Part shown: positions 51,607 through 59,673 of the stretch, piece after piece
How the letters are laid out: each line of letters starts with the position of its first letter
Numbering within the stretch: the stretch's first letter is position 1
Origin: JAXGMV01 sp040772085
GTDB lineage: Bacteria > Chloroflexota > Anaerolineae > Anaerolineales > Anaerolineaceae
DNA: 64,000 bases
Direction: 5' to 3'
NCBI GenBank assembly: GCA_040772085.1
Contig: JAXGYU010000001.1
Coordinates: forward strand, 1,364,001 to 1,428,000
Made by a program: the position numbers and the translations under genes
The notes under the pieces: generated by a model
The model's database searches: none
What the model was told of the DNA's origin: nothing
Seen by the model: only the letters and a program-made list of their open reading frames with translations

Positions 51607-54600
51607 ATGGGAGAAAATCACATCAAGGTCACGCAAGGCTTTCGAATCCTTTTGGGAGGATTTACCCCCTATATTGCCCGCGAATTGCAGATTGAATTTG
51701 GGGAGGATTGGTGGCAGAAGGGCGTCCTGGATGTACTTTTCGATGACCAGAAGCGGAATCTGCCTGAGCGCGGAGAATGGGCTGACCTGGTCGATTCTAT
51801 TGATGTTGCGAACGCGTTACGGCTTTTTGATCTGCACTGGAATACCATCTTCCGCAAGAAATTATCCCTCGACCACCGGACCTGGGCGAAAGAGCTTATG
51901 GGAACGCGTAATAAGCTGGCGCATTTGGGTGGAGAGGATTTTTCAGATGATGATACCTGGCGCGCCCTGGACACGATGGCGCGCCTCAGTGAGCAGATTG
52001 ACGCGGAAGGCGCGGAGGAAATTAGAGACATATTGCGCGATTATCGGTATGGCAGCGTGCGTGGATCAACGGCGGTCACGGAGACGGCCACGACACCTGC
52101 TGCTGAAAATGGCGGCAAAGCCAGGAAAGCCGGCATTCTGGAGACCACACCGGCAACCGGGCTGCCTGCCTGGCGTGATGTCATCGAGCCGCATCCCGAC
52201 GTGGCGCTCGGCCGCTACAAGAATGCCGAGTTCGCCGCCGATCTGGCACAGGTTGCACGCGGTGAAGCCGCCTTTGAATATCAGGACCCGGTAGAATTCT
52301 TCTCCCGCACCTATGTCACCGAAGGTATGCTTGGGCTGCTGGAGCAAGCCGTGCGGCGCGTCAGCGGCAAGGATGGCGAACCGGTCATCCAGCTAAAAAC
52401 AGCTTTCGGCGGCGGCAAGACCCACAGCATGCTGGCGCTGTATCACCTGCTGCGCGGTCAGGTCTCGCTGGATAAGCTGCCCAGCGCCAAACCAGTTCTT
52501 GAGCGGGCTGGCGTCACATCAATCCCCCGGACAAGGGTGGCCGTGCTGGTCGGCACCGCGCTGGATCCCACCAAGGCCAGACGACCGCAATACATGCCGG
52601 GCATTACCATCAACACCCTGTGGGGCGAGATGGCAGCCCAACTGGCTCAGGCCGCAGGTGATCCCAAGCTGTATGATTTCGTAAAAGAAGCCGACAAGAA
52701 GGGTGTCTCGCCGGGGCATGTAGCCTTGAAGGAACTGTTTGACGCCAGCGGGCCCTGTCTGATCCTGATGGATGAAATTGTTGCCTATGCCAAAAAACTT
52801 TACGGCGCCAGCGGCTTGCCGGCCGGCACCTATGACAACCTGATCGCTTTCATTCAGGAGATCACCGAAGCAGCCCGGGCGAGTAAAAATAGCCTGGTGG
52901 TGGCGTCCATCCCGGAATCCGATCTCGAGATTGGCGGTGAAGCTGGTCAGAAGGCTGTCCAGGCTATCGAGCATACCTTCGGGCGTATGGAAGCGATCTG
53001 GAAGCCGGTTGCCGCGAGCGAGGGCTTTGAAATTGTACGCCGCCGGCTGTTCCTCGATTGCAAGGAACCTGATCAGCGCGATGCCGTGTGCGCCAGATTC
53101 AGCCAGATGTACGCTGAGAACCCGGGCGACTTTCCGCTTGAAGCACGCGAGGTGACGTATCACGAACGCATGAAAGCCTGCTACCCCATTCATCCTGAGG
53201 TGTTTGACCGCCTGTATGAAGACTGGGCGACGCTGGAACGCTTCCAGCGCACGCGCGGCGTCCTGCGGCTGATGGCGGCCGTCATCCATGAACTGTGGAT
53301 GGCGAATGACGCCAGCCTGATGATCATGCCTGGTTCAATCCCGCTGGATGTGCCTGTCGTGCGCGATGAATTGACCCGTCACCTGCCGGAAGGCTGGAAC
53401 CCGGTGGTGGATCACGAGGTGGATGGACGCAAGTCTGTCCCTTATCAGGTGGATCAATCCAGTCAGCGTTATGGCAGAGGTCTGGTTGCCCGCCGGGTGG
53501 CGCGCACCATTATGCTGGGTTCGGCGCCGACTGTGCGCGATCAGAGCATCCGCGGCATTGAGTCTTCACGAATCCGTCTGGGATGTGTGCAGCCTGGTGA
53601 GACCATTGCCAACTTCAATGACGCCCAGAATACATTGCGCGGAAAACTGGCGTATCTTTACTCAAATTCATCGGGCGACCGCTTTTGGTACGATACGCGG
53701 CCGACGCTGCGCAAGATGGCAGAGGACCGTGCCACGCAACTGCCGGACTCGGATGTGGATTATGAAATTGAAAGGCGGTTGCGGGAGTTGAGACGCGAAC
53801 AGCCCTTTGCCGGCGTGCATATTTGCCCCGCGTCCTCTTCCGATGTGCCAGACGAGCAAAGCGTGCGGCTGGTTATCCTGCGTCCAAATGATGGACATAA
53901 ATCGAATAGTCTGACAAGCACCGCGCTATCAAAGGTAATCGAAATCTTAAATAACCGCGGCACCGCACCACGTACATTTCGCAACATGCTGGCGTTCGTC
54001 GCGCCGGATCAGGAGCTGATGAGTTTCCTCAGGCAGGAGGTCAAGCGCTACCTGGCCTGGAGGTCGATCAAAGAAGACAGTGAGGATTTGAACCTGGATA
54101 CCACCCAGATACGTGAGACCCAGAATAATCTGGAGCGCGTCAACCGCACCGTCAGCGACCAGATTCAGGAAGCCTATCGCTGGCTGCTTATCCCGAACAT
54201 TGACAAGAGTGTTGACCTGAAAACAATTAACTGGGATATCAAGAATATTGCCGGCGGAAGCGACAGCATTGTTCTAAAAGCCGCCAAAGCTATGCAGCAA
54301 GCGGGTCACCTGATTTCTGCCTGGGCGCCGCTCCTGCTGAAGATGGAACTGGACAATTTATTGTGGCGGGAACAGGAACATATTCAGATCAAACAATTAT
54401 GGGATTTCCTTGCGACGTATTGCTATCTGCCCCGTCTTGCCAATGAGGGCGTCCTGATGGAGGCGATTCAGAACGGTGTGAAATCAGCAGAATTATTTGC
54501 GCTGGCAGCCGGCCTGGAAGGGGAACGCTATATCGATTTGAAATTCAACCAGGATGTAGGCATTGTTGAACGCTCAGGATACCTGGTCAAGGTGGATGCC

Positions 54601-54993
54601 GCCAAACGTCAGATTGCTGCCGAAGCGCCTCAGCAGGTCGATCAGCCGGGAGTATCGGTGTATCAGCCTGGCAGCGGCGGATTACCTCCGAACGCCGGTG
54701 GTGGCAGCGATTTTCAACCTCCGATTGCTGAGCCTGTTATCACGGAGAAAAACACCCAGTTCTTGATGTCTGCTGCGCTGGATACCACCCGCATCGGGCG
54801 TGATGTGCAAAAATTGGTCGAGGAAGTTATTGTGCATCTGACCAATTCAGCCGGCGCTCAGGTAGAAATCACGCTTGAAGTAAGCGCGACCAACCCGAAC
54901 GGATTCTCAGAGCAGGATATCAGAACAGTCAATGAAAATTGCAGGACACTTAAGGTGAAATCTTTCGGTTTCGAGAATGACAGAAGGGGATAG
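51607..54993 (+). CDS. Swt1-type HEPN domain fused to a DUF499 ATPase
   Basis: An 1128-residue protein. Residues 5-150 resemble the Swt1-type HEPN domain, with the R-x4-H ribonuclease motif as R101-NKLA-H106. The COG1483/DUF499 P-loop ATPase follows: DPVEFFSRTYVTEGMLGLL, Walker A FGGGKTH (K271-T272) and Walker B CLILMDEIVAYAK (D389-E390). A Pro/Gly-rich linker (about 1005-1035) leads to a small C-terminal alpha/beta domain. HEPN proteins are often RNA-cutting effectors, so an ATPase-gated ribonuclease that responds to foreign DNA is an attractive but unproven idea. GGGAGGAAA precedes ATG 51607. Confidence 0.82.
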   Translation: MGENHIKVTQGFRILLGGFTPYIARELQIEFGEDWWQKGVLDVLFDDQKRNLPERGEWADLVDSIDVANALRLFDLHWNTIFRKKLSLDHRTWAKELMGTRNKLAHLGGEDFSDDDTWRALDTMARLSEQIDAEGAEEIRDILRDYRYGSVRGSTAVTETATTPAAENGGKARKAGILETTPATGLPAWRDVIEPHPDVALGRYKNAEFAADLAQVARGEAAFEYQDPVEFFSRTYVTEGMLGLLEQAVRRVSGKDGEPVIQLKTAFGGGKTHSMLALYHLLRGQVSLDKLPSAKPVLERAGVTSIPRTRVAVLVGTALDPTKARRPQYMPGITINTLWGEMAAQLAQAAGDPKLYDFVKEADKKGVSPGHVALKELFDASGPCLILMDEIVAYAKKLYGASGLPAGTYDNLIAFIQEITEAARASKNSLVVASIPESDLEIGGEAGQKAVQAIEHTFGRMEAIWKPVAASEGFEIVRRRLFLDCKEPDQRDAVCARFSQMYAENPGDFPLEAREVTYHERMKACYPIHPEVFDRLYEDWATLERFQRTRGVLRLMAAVIHELWMANDASLMIMPGSIPLDVPVVRDELTRHLPEGWNPVVDHEVDGRKSVPYQVDQSSQRYGRGLVARRVARTIMLGSAPTVRDQSIRGIESSRIRLGCVQPGETIANFNDAQNTLRGKLAYLYSNSSGDRFWYDTRPTLRKMAEDRATQLPDSDVDYEIERRLRELRREQPFAGVHICPASSSDVPDEQSVRLVILRPNDGHKSNSLTSTALSKVIEILNNRGTAPRTFRNMLAFVAPDQELMSFLRQEVKRYLAWRSIKEDSEDLNLDTTQIRETQNNLERVNRTVSDQIQEAYRWLLIPNIDKSVDLKTINWDIKNIAGGSDSIVLKAAKAMQQAGHLISAWAPLLLKMELDNLLWREQEHIQIKQLWDFLATYCYLPRLANEGVLMEAIQNGVKSAELFALAAGLEGERYIDLKFNQDVGIVERSGYLVKVDAAKRQIAAEAPQQVDQPGVSVYQPGSGGLPPNAGGGSDFQPPIAEPVITEKNTQFLMSAALDTTRIGRDVQKLVEEVIVHLTNSAGAQVEITLEVSATNPNGFSEQDIRTVNENCRTLKVKSFGFENDRRG

Positions 54994-55003
54994 GAGAGGG
55001 CTG

Positions 55004-55066
55004 GTGAAGGTGTTGTGCGGTAGCAGATTGCGCGCATTGAGCGCGCTGGCGGAGAAGCGGCAATGA
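55004..55066 (+). CDS. Possible 20-codon leader ORF ending in an azlC-like tail
   Basis: GTG at 55004 follows GGAGAGGG and opens a frame of 20 codons that ends LSALAEKRQ. This is comparable to the azlC ending GMLAEMRR, and the stop overlaps the azlD ATG in ATGA. It may simply be the remnant of an azlC 3' end carried by the insertion, or it may couple azlD translation to the defence transcript. Too short to be sure. Confidence 0.25.
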   Translation: MKVLCGSRLRALSALAEKRQ

Positions 55067-55075
55067 ACATCTGGG
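55045..55075 (+). repeat. Right copy of the duplicated azlC/azlD junction
   Basis: The partner of 45100-45130: 29 of 31 bases are identical. Here the azlD frame continues intact, so the right side is the original azlD, preceded by about nine codons of azlC-like sequence. Confidence 0.85.
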
Positions 55076-55386
55076 TCGTTATCATCGCTGCCGGCATCCT
55101 GACCTACCTGACGCGCTTCTCGCTGATCTGGCTCTACCGCTATATTACCCTGCCGGACTGGGTGCAGCGCGCGCTGCGCTTCGTGCCCATCAGCGTCCTG
55201 GCGATCATCATCTTCCAGGAACTGGTCATCCGCGGGAATCAGCTCAGCCTGTCGTTCGGCAACACCCGTCTCATCGCCGGGTTGATCGCCGCCGTCATCG
55301 CCTGGCGCACGCGCAACACCCTGCTGACCATCGGGCTGGGCATGGTGATCCTGTGGGCCTTGAATTACCTGACGACGCTGATGTAA
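55063..55386 (+). CDS. azlD: AzlD family branched-chain amino-acid exporter, small subunit
   Basis: A 107-residue protein with four helices. ILTYLTRFSLIWLYR (about residues 12-26) and WVQRALRFVPISVLAIIIFQELV are the AzlD blocks, and ARNTLLTIGLGM-like RTRNTLLTIGLGMVILW closes it. It should pair with AzlC (44414-45121), from which it is now separated by about 9.9 kb. Since it lies 69 bases after the HEPN-ATPase gene without a terminator between, it is probably transcribed from the defence operon. Confidence 0.87.
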   Translation: MNIWVVIIAAGILTYLTRFSLIWLYRYITLPDWVQRALRFVPISVLAIIIFQELVIRGNQLSLSFGNTRLIAGLIAAVIAWRTRNTLLTIGLGMVILWALNYLTTLM

Positions 55387-55390
55387 CCTG

Positions 55391-55681
55391 ATGAAACCCG
55401 CAAGCTCCTCCGCAGCATGGTACCTGGCACAATGCCGGCAACTGATCAGCCGGCTCGAGCGCATCTCCGCCGATTCGCGCGTGGCGCATCGCGCCAGCGG
55501 CGTGCGCGGCGAACTGTGGCGCTGGCTGCCACGGCTGGAAGTCTGGCAGGCGCAGGCAGCCATGCCTGACAGTGCTGAGCTTGAGCGCCTGGGTGGTATT
55601 TTCGAGATCGCGTTATCGTTATTAAATGAAGCCGCGCGGGAGATTCCCGACCGCAGCGAAGGCGATACCCAAATTCTATAG
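55391..55681 (+). CDS. Small helical protein of unknown function
   Basis: A 96-residue, Ala/Arg-rich protein, predicted all-helical and soluble (AAWYLAQCRQLISRLERISA and LGGIFEIALSLLNEAAREIP). I recognise no family. It starts five bases after the azlD stop in the same direction and has codon use like its neighbours, but no clear ribosome site. It may be co-translated with azlD. Confidence 0.5.
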   Translation: MKPASSSAAWYLAQCRQLISRLERISADSRVAHRASGVRGELWRWLPRLEVWQAQAAMPDSAELERLGGIFEIALSLLNEAAREIPDRSEGDTQIL

Positions 55682-55701
55682 TTTGGGTGGGGGTATTGTT
55701 C

Positions 55702-57081
55702 CTAAGCCGCCGCGTCCTCTTCCGGCGCGGGCAGCAGGCCGTCGCGGATCAGGATGTTTCTATGAATCGGACGGGCGCGGAAGTACATCCAGTAGGACTG
55801 GATAATATTCGCCAGCGTCATACCGGCCGCGGTCACCAGGACGCCGGTGAAATTGCCGAAAGCCACCGCCGCCATCAGGAACAGGGCGTAGAAGAGCAGC
55901 GCGGCGAAGACCGACTCGGTGATGCCGCGTGTCTTGCGGCCGTGCATCAGCGCCCCCTGGTACCAGGACGAGATCACCTTGATGGCCGGATAAGGCAGGA
56001 AGAACCACAGCGCGTGCTGAGAGACGACAGCCAGCTCATGCGATAACGCGGAGACATTGCGGAACCACCAGTAACCCAGCGGTGTCACCGCGATCAGGAC
56101 GAACAGAACCACGCCGCCCCAGGTCAGATAGCGCGAGAATTTCTGCAGCGGCAGGTAGGACCCTTTGCGGTCGATCAGCGCGACGACTACTTCGTTGAAA
56201 GCCATGCCGGTACTGCTGAGCGGATAGACCAGACCGGTGATGACCGGCCAGACTGCCAGCGAGATCAGCGCGTTCGGCAACCGGCTGAGCGCCATAGAAC
56301 CGACCATGCCCCAGATGTTGTTCATCAGCCCGACCAGCACCAGGGGTGTGTAGAAGGCCAGGAAGAATTTGAGCGTGATATTCTCATCCGAGCGCGCATA
56401 GCGGATCTCGCCGCGAATCAGCGGGCGGGCGCGCCAGCCGGCATAGATCGCCTCAGCGACCACCGCCGCGGTCTGCGAATGCACCGCCAGCATGATGCCC
56501 GAAATTGTCCCAATCTTGAACCCCACCGAGAGCACCAGCACCATAGTCAGCAGGCGGATGGCCGTGCCATACCAGACTTCCTGCGCGTGACCGAAGCGGA
56601 TCATCAAACCCTGGTGGAAGCGGCGGTAACCGATCGCCCAGGCCCAGGGGAGCTGCATGATCAATCCGATGCGGCCGGGCTCGACGATCTCCTCAGGCAC
56701 GTGGATGATGCCGCGCACCAGCCAGTAATAGGCAGGGGTGAATGCCAGCAGGGCGTGCAGCGCCGTCATGGCGATGATCAGGATGTTCATGTAACGCCGG
56801 ATCTTCTGGTAAGAGGCGAAGTCGCGCACCAGCGCGTTGGACGTCGAGAGCAGCATGATGGTGGGGGCAGTGAACAAGGAGACAATCGGACTGATAACGC
56901 CGCCGTATGCCGCCAGACTGATCTCGGGATTGGGGAGCCGCGCGACAAAGGCGCTCAAAATCGGCATGGCTGAGTTCATCAACACCCAGCTCAGCGCCAA
57001 GGGCCACCATGTGCGGAAAATATGTCTGATGCTTAACTGCGCGGACGGCGCAGGCTTTACGATCGGTACAGATTGTGCCAT
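55702..57081 (-). CDS. MATE/MVF-superfamily multidrug or lipid exporter-like protein
   Basis: A protein of about 459 residues with twelve predicted helices in two halves, resembling the multidrug/oligosaccharide-lipid exporter (MOP) superfamily and possibly the ANK-like branch. WWPLALSWVLMNSAMPILSAFVARLP opens it, and VGLMNNIWGMVGSMALSRLPNALISLAVWPV starts the second half. The substrate is unknown. ATG 57081 is chosen since the upstream frame to 57507 has no family similarity. An extended -10 (TGCTATACT) lies only about 20 bases before the ATG, which suggests a very short leader. It converges on the small gene before it. Confidence 0.7.
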   Translation of the reverse strand: MAQSVPIVKPAPSAQLSIRHIFRTWWPLALSWVLMNSAMPILSAFVARLPNPEISLAAYGGVISPIVSLFTAPTIMLLSTSNALVRDFASYQKIRRYMNILIIAMTALHALLAFTPAYYWLVRGIIHVPEEIVEPGRIGLIMQLPWAWAIGYRRFHQGLMIRFGHAQEVWYGTAIRLLTMVLVLSVGFKIGTISGIMLAVHSQTAAVVAEAIYAGWRARPLIRGEIRYARSDENITLKFFLAFYTPLVLVGLMNNIWGMVGSMALSRLPNALISLAVWPVITGLVYPLSSTGMAFNEVVVALIDRKGSYLPLQKFSRYLTWGGVVLFVLIAVTPLGYWWFRNVSALSHELAVVSQHALWFFLPYPAIKVISSWYQGALMHGRKTRGITESVFAALLFYALFLMAAVAFGNFTGVLVTAAGMTLANIIQSYWMYFRARPIHRNILIRDGLLPAPEEDAAA

Positions 57082-57433
57082 GACAATTTTGACTAGTATA
57101 GCACGGGCGAGCCATCCGCTTTTTATGTTTCGCAAGGGGTCTGAGACAGCGGAAGGAAAATCTGTCAGGCGTGTATCCTGTTCAGATGCCTGCCGCGGTG
57201 TATACTTGCACTGAATTTTTTTCCCAATTCTGACTTGTAAGGAGCCCAAATTAGCATAATTGATCGTCAGCCTGGTTGGTTTGGCGTTCACCTCTGCCGT
57301 TAATTTGCCGCAGCAGCCAGTCAAGGGTGGAAGGTGCTGGAATCCCAACGCGTCAGCCAAATCATCCATTCTGAGCGTCGCAAACCTGGGCGTGCATTCT
57401 ATATCCTTGATCGCGGGCACATCTGGAGGACCT

Positions 57434-57931
57434 ATGGGAAATGTGATTTTTATTCTGGTGATTGTGCTGGCTGGCTTGGGTGTCGGCATCAAGCTGATGT
57501 ACGACAACGTCCGGCATCACATGCAGTCCATTGCCAGCAAATCCTGGCCAACCGTGGAGGGCGTCGTCGACTACGCGCGCCTGAATCAGGAGAAACATGT
57601 TGACACAAAGACCCACCGGCACTATACCAATTACACGCCTGAAGCCCAATATACATATAGCGTCAACGGACAAACTTATACCAGCACGCGCATCGCCTTT
57701 GGTCCGATGCATTCCAACAGTAATTCGCTGATCGCGCAGCAATACCTGCGCGACTACCGCGCCGGCGGTCCCGTGACCGTTTACTACAACCCCAAAGACC
57801 CGGCTGATTCAACCCTGGAGAACCGGGTCAGCGGCAGCATTACCCTGCTATTCATCGGCGGTATCTTCGCGTTGATTGGCTGCGGCTCGATTCCGCTGCT
57901 GATCAGCGCGATTAACAACCTGAACAAATAA
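57434..57931 (+). CDS. DUF3592 domain membrane protein
   Basis: A 165-residue protein with a helix at each end (GNVIFILVIVLAGLGVGIKLMY and SITLLFIGGIFALIGCGSIPLLIS) around an outer domain. SWPTVEGVV, YTYSVNGQTYTSTRIAFG and GPVTVYYNPKDPADSTLE are the usual blocks of DUF3592, whose role is unknown. ATG 57434 follows GGAGG by three bases. The 350 bases upstream, toward the divergent exporter gene, hold no other gene. Confidence 0.8.
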   Translation: MGNVIFILVIVLAGLGVGIKLMYDNVRHHMQSIASKSWPTVEGVVDYARLNQEKHVDTKTHRHYTNYTPEAQYTYSVNGQTYTSTRIAFGPMHSNSNSLIAQQYLRDYRAGGPVTVYYNPKDPADSTLENRVSGSITLLFIGGIFALIGCGSIPLLISAINNLNK

Positions 57932-58144
57932 TCTGCCGTAGCCCGACAGGGGTGTTGTACTTCCGGCTCACCGTGAGCGGGTATTGACGTCTGGCTGGAT
58001 ATGCCCTTCACAGTGGCAGTCAGCATTGGCTGGCTGATAATTCCCTTTATTGAGTCGCAGCATCATAAAACCATAATGCGTTAGAATTTGGGTTCAATCA
58101 TCAGCGCCCTTCCTATTATTACGTTGATTGCCTGACGGAGCACG

Positions 58145-59104
58145 ATGGACAGTTTTTCACAGCTCGATACCAGACGGATCACGATCTTCCTCGCGATTGC
58201 ATATGGCATAGCCTGGGCAACCGCGCTGGTGATCTATTTTCTGGGCGGGCTGCCGGTCAACACCACGTCGCTCAGTCAGGCGCCTGACAACAACGCGCTG
58301 CTCGTGATCGGACTGACAGCCAGCGTTTACATGATGGCTCCGGCCGCGGCTCACTTCCTCACACGCCTGATTACGCGCGAGGGCTTCCATGATATTGCCT
58401 TCAAGCCCAACCTGAAAAAGACCTGGCGTTACTGGCTGGCAGCCTGGTTCGCGCCGACCGGTATGGCTATCGTCGGTATCGTGATCTACTTCCTGCTCTT
58501 TCCCAGCCACTTCGATGGCAGCATGTCAGCCATCAACACGCTGGCGCCAACCGGCGCGCCCACGCCGCCCTGGCTGCTGACAACCCTGCTGATCCTTCAG
58601 GCGACCGCGATTGCTCCCCTGCTCAATAGCCTGTTCACCTTCGGCGAAGAATTCGGCTGGCGGGGATACCTGCTGCACAAGCTGATGCCGCTCGGCGGCA
58701 GGAAAGCGGTGCTGGTGCTGGGGGTCATCTGGGGCATCTGGCACTGGCCTTTGACTGCTATGGGACATAACTACGGCTTGTCTTACGTCGGCGCGCCGTG
58801 GATCGGCATGCTGACCATGGTCTGGTTCACGACTGTGCTGGGCATCTTTCTGGCATGGGTCACCTTGCGCTCCGGCAGTTTCTGGCCGGCAGTCATCGGG
58901 CATGCCGCGGTCAACGGCATCGCGGGACTGGGCAGTATGTTCCTCATGGGGACACCGCACCTGCTGCTGGGACCAAGCTCCGCGGGCTGGATCGGCTCGA
59001 TCGGCTTTGCCATCGTTGCCGCTCTGATCTTCTTCACACCGGGTCAGCTCGATCCTTACAAGGAAAAGCTGGACAGCATTCCGCGGACAAAAGAAGCTCG
59101 CTAG
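58145..59104 (+). CDS. CPBP (CAAX/Abi) family intramembrane metalloprotease
   Basis: A 319-residue membrane protein with eight helices. The active-site motifs are complete: FGEEFGWRGYLLHKL (E-E-x3-R, about residues 167-171), WGIWHWPL (about 197-204) and GHAAVNG (about 257-263). Relatives cleave within the membrane, acting on prenylated or signalling proteins, or protect against bacteriocins. Nothing nearby hints at a substrate. The 213 bases before it contain no gene. Confidence 0.85.
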   Translation: MDSFSQLDTRRITIFLAIAYGIAWATALVIYFLGGLPVNTTSLSQAPDNNALLVIGLTASVYMMAPAAAHFLTRLITREGFHDIAFKPNLKKTWRYWLAAWFAPTGMAIVGIVIYFLLFPSHFDGSMSAINTLAPTGAPTPPWLLTTLLILQATAIAPLLNSLFTFGEEFGWRGYLLHKLMPLGGRKAVLVLGVIWGIWHWPLTAMGHNYGLSYVGAPWIGMLTMVWFTTVLGIFLAWVTLRSGSFWPAVIGHAAVNGIAGLGSMFLMGTPHLLLGPSSAGWIGSIGFAIVAALIFFTPGQLDPYKEKLDSIPRTKEAR

Positions 59105-59205
59105 ACCTGCCGTGTCCTCGCCGGGGCATCTCATCCCGCGCCGCAGCTGACATCTTCCATCCCAATCTGATACTAAAGGTCACATGCGGAATCTGTATTC
59201 GGCTG

Positions 59206-59226
59206 TATAATGAGAATGCTTCTCAT
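59206..59226 (+). promoter_or_regulatory. Promoter with overlapping Fur/Zur-type operator
   Basis: TATAAT (59206-59211) runs into ATGAGAA-TGC-TTCTCAT (59210-59226), a 7-3-7 inverted repeat. A further TCTCA follows. A metal-loaded Fur-family repressor bound here would cover the transcription start of its own gene and the ZIP transporter gene behind it. Confidence 0.7.
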
Positions 59227-59248
59227 TCTCAATTCAGCGAGCGATCGC

Positions 59249-59671
59249 ATGACTGCGTCTGTAAGGTTATCACGTCAACAAAAATGGGTGCTGGATTGTC
59301 TGGTCAACGGGTCGGGTCACCAGGACGCTGAAACGATTCTGCAGCACGCGCACGAGACAGGCCACCCCATCAGTCTGGCAACCATCTACCGCGCGCTGGG
59401 TGTCCTGCACGACCGCGGGCTGATTGTCTCAAGCAGCCTCGGGCAGAACCACCAGCATTTTGAGCCGGTGGATGAGAGCACGCATCATCATTTTGTCTGC
59501 AGTCAATGCGGGGTGATCATTGAGATCCATGATCCGGTCATTGACCAGCAGATCACGAGCTTCACCAGGGAGCATGGCATCGAACTGAGCCAGACAAGGA
59601 TGCTCCTGCAGGGGTTGTGCGGCTCTTGCGTCAAACGTAACGCGAAATCACGCAAACCGAAAGCCAGGTGA
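59249..59671 (+). CDS. Fur-family metalloregulator, probably Zur-like
   Basis: A 140-residue regulator. The winged helix spans residues 1-80 (ETGHPISLATIYRALGVLHDRGLI, recognition helix). FEPVDESTHHHFVCSQCG carries the regulatory His cluster and the first C-x-x-C (about 92-109), and LCGSCVKR the second, together the structural zinc site. A zinc role is inferred from the ZIP transporter gene that follows directly. ATG 59249 gives the normal Fur length; ATG 59210 lies within the operator. It is autoregulated if the palindrome upstream is its site. Confidence 0.83.
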   Translation: MTASVRLSRQQKWVLDCLVNGSGHQDAETILQHAHETGHPISLATIYRALGVLHDRGLIVSSSLGQNHQHFEPVDESTHHHFVCSQCGVIIEIHDPVIDQQITSFTREHGIELSQTRMLLQGLCGSCVKRNAKSRKPKAR

Positions 59672-59673
59672 AC

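Larger units (their letters stand above)
45131..55044. mobile_element. About 9.9-kb defence-type insertion between azlC and azlD
   Basis: The stretch between the two 31-base junction copies separates genes that normally overlap. It contains only three large co-directional genes (helicase, methylase, HEPN-ATPase) and short flanks. No integrase, transposase, resolvase or tRNA is present, so the way of entry is unknown; homologous exchange at azlCD or integration by an enzyme supplied elsewhere are both possible. The flanking repeats behave like att sites or target duplications, but they are longer and less exact than a typical transposon duplication. Confidence 0.6.

Noticed and set aside
45346..54993. 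Complete DISARM system
   Set aside because: Only DrmD- and DrmMI-like genes are present; no drmA, drmB or drmC is encoded anywhere in the insert.
57082..57507. N-terminal extension of the exporter protein
   Set aside because: The extra 142 residues have no family similarity, are interrupted in character by the promoter-like TGCTATACT, and overlap the DUF3592 gene on the other strand.
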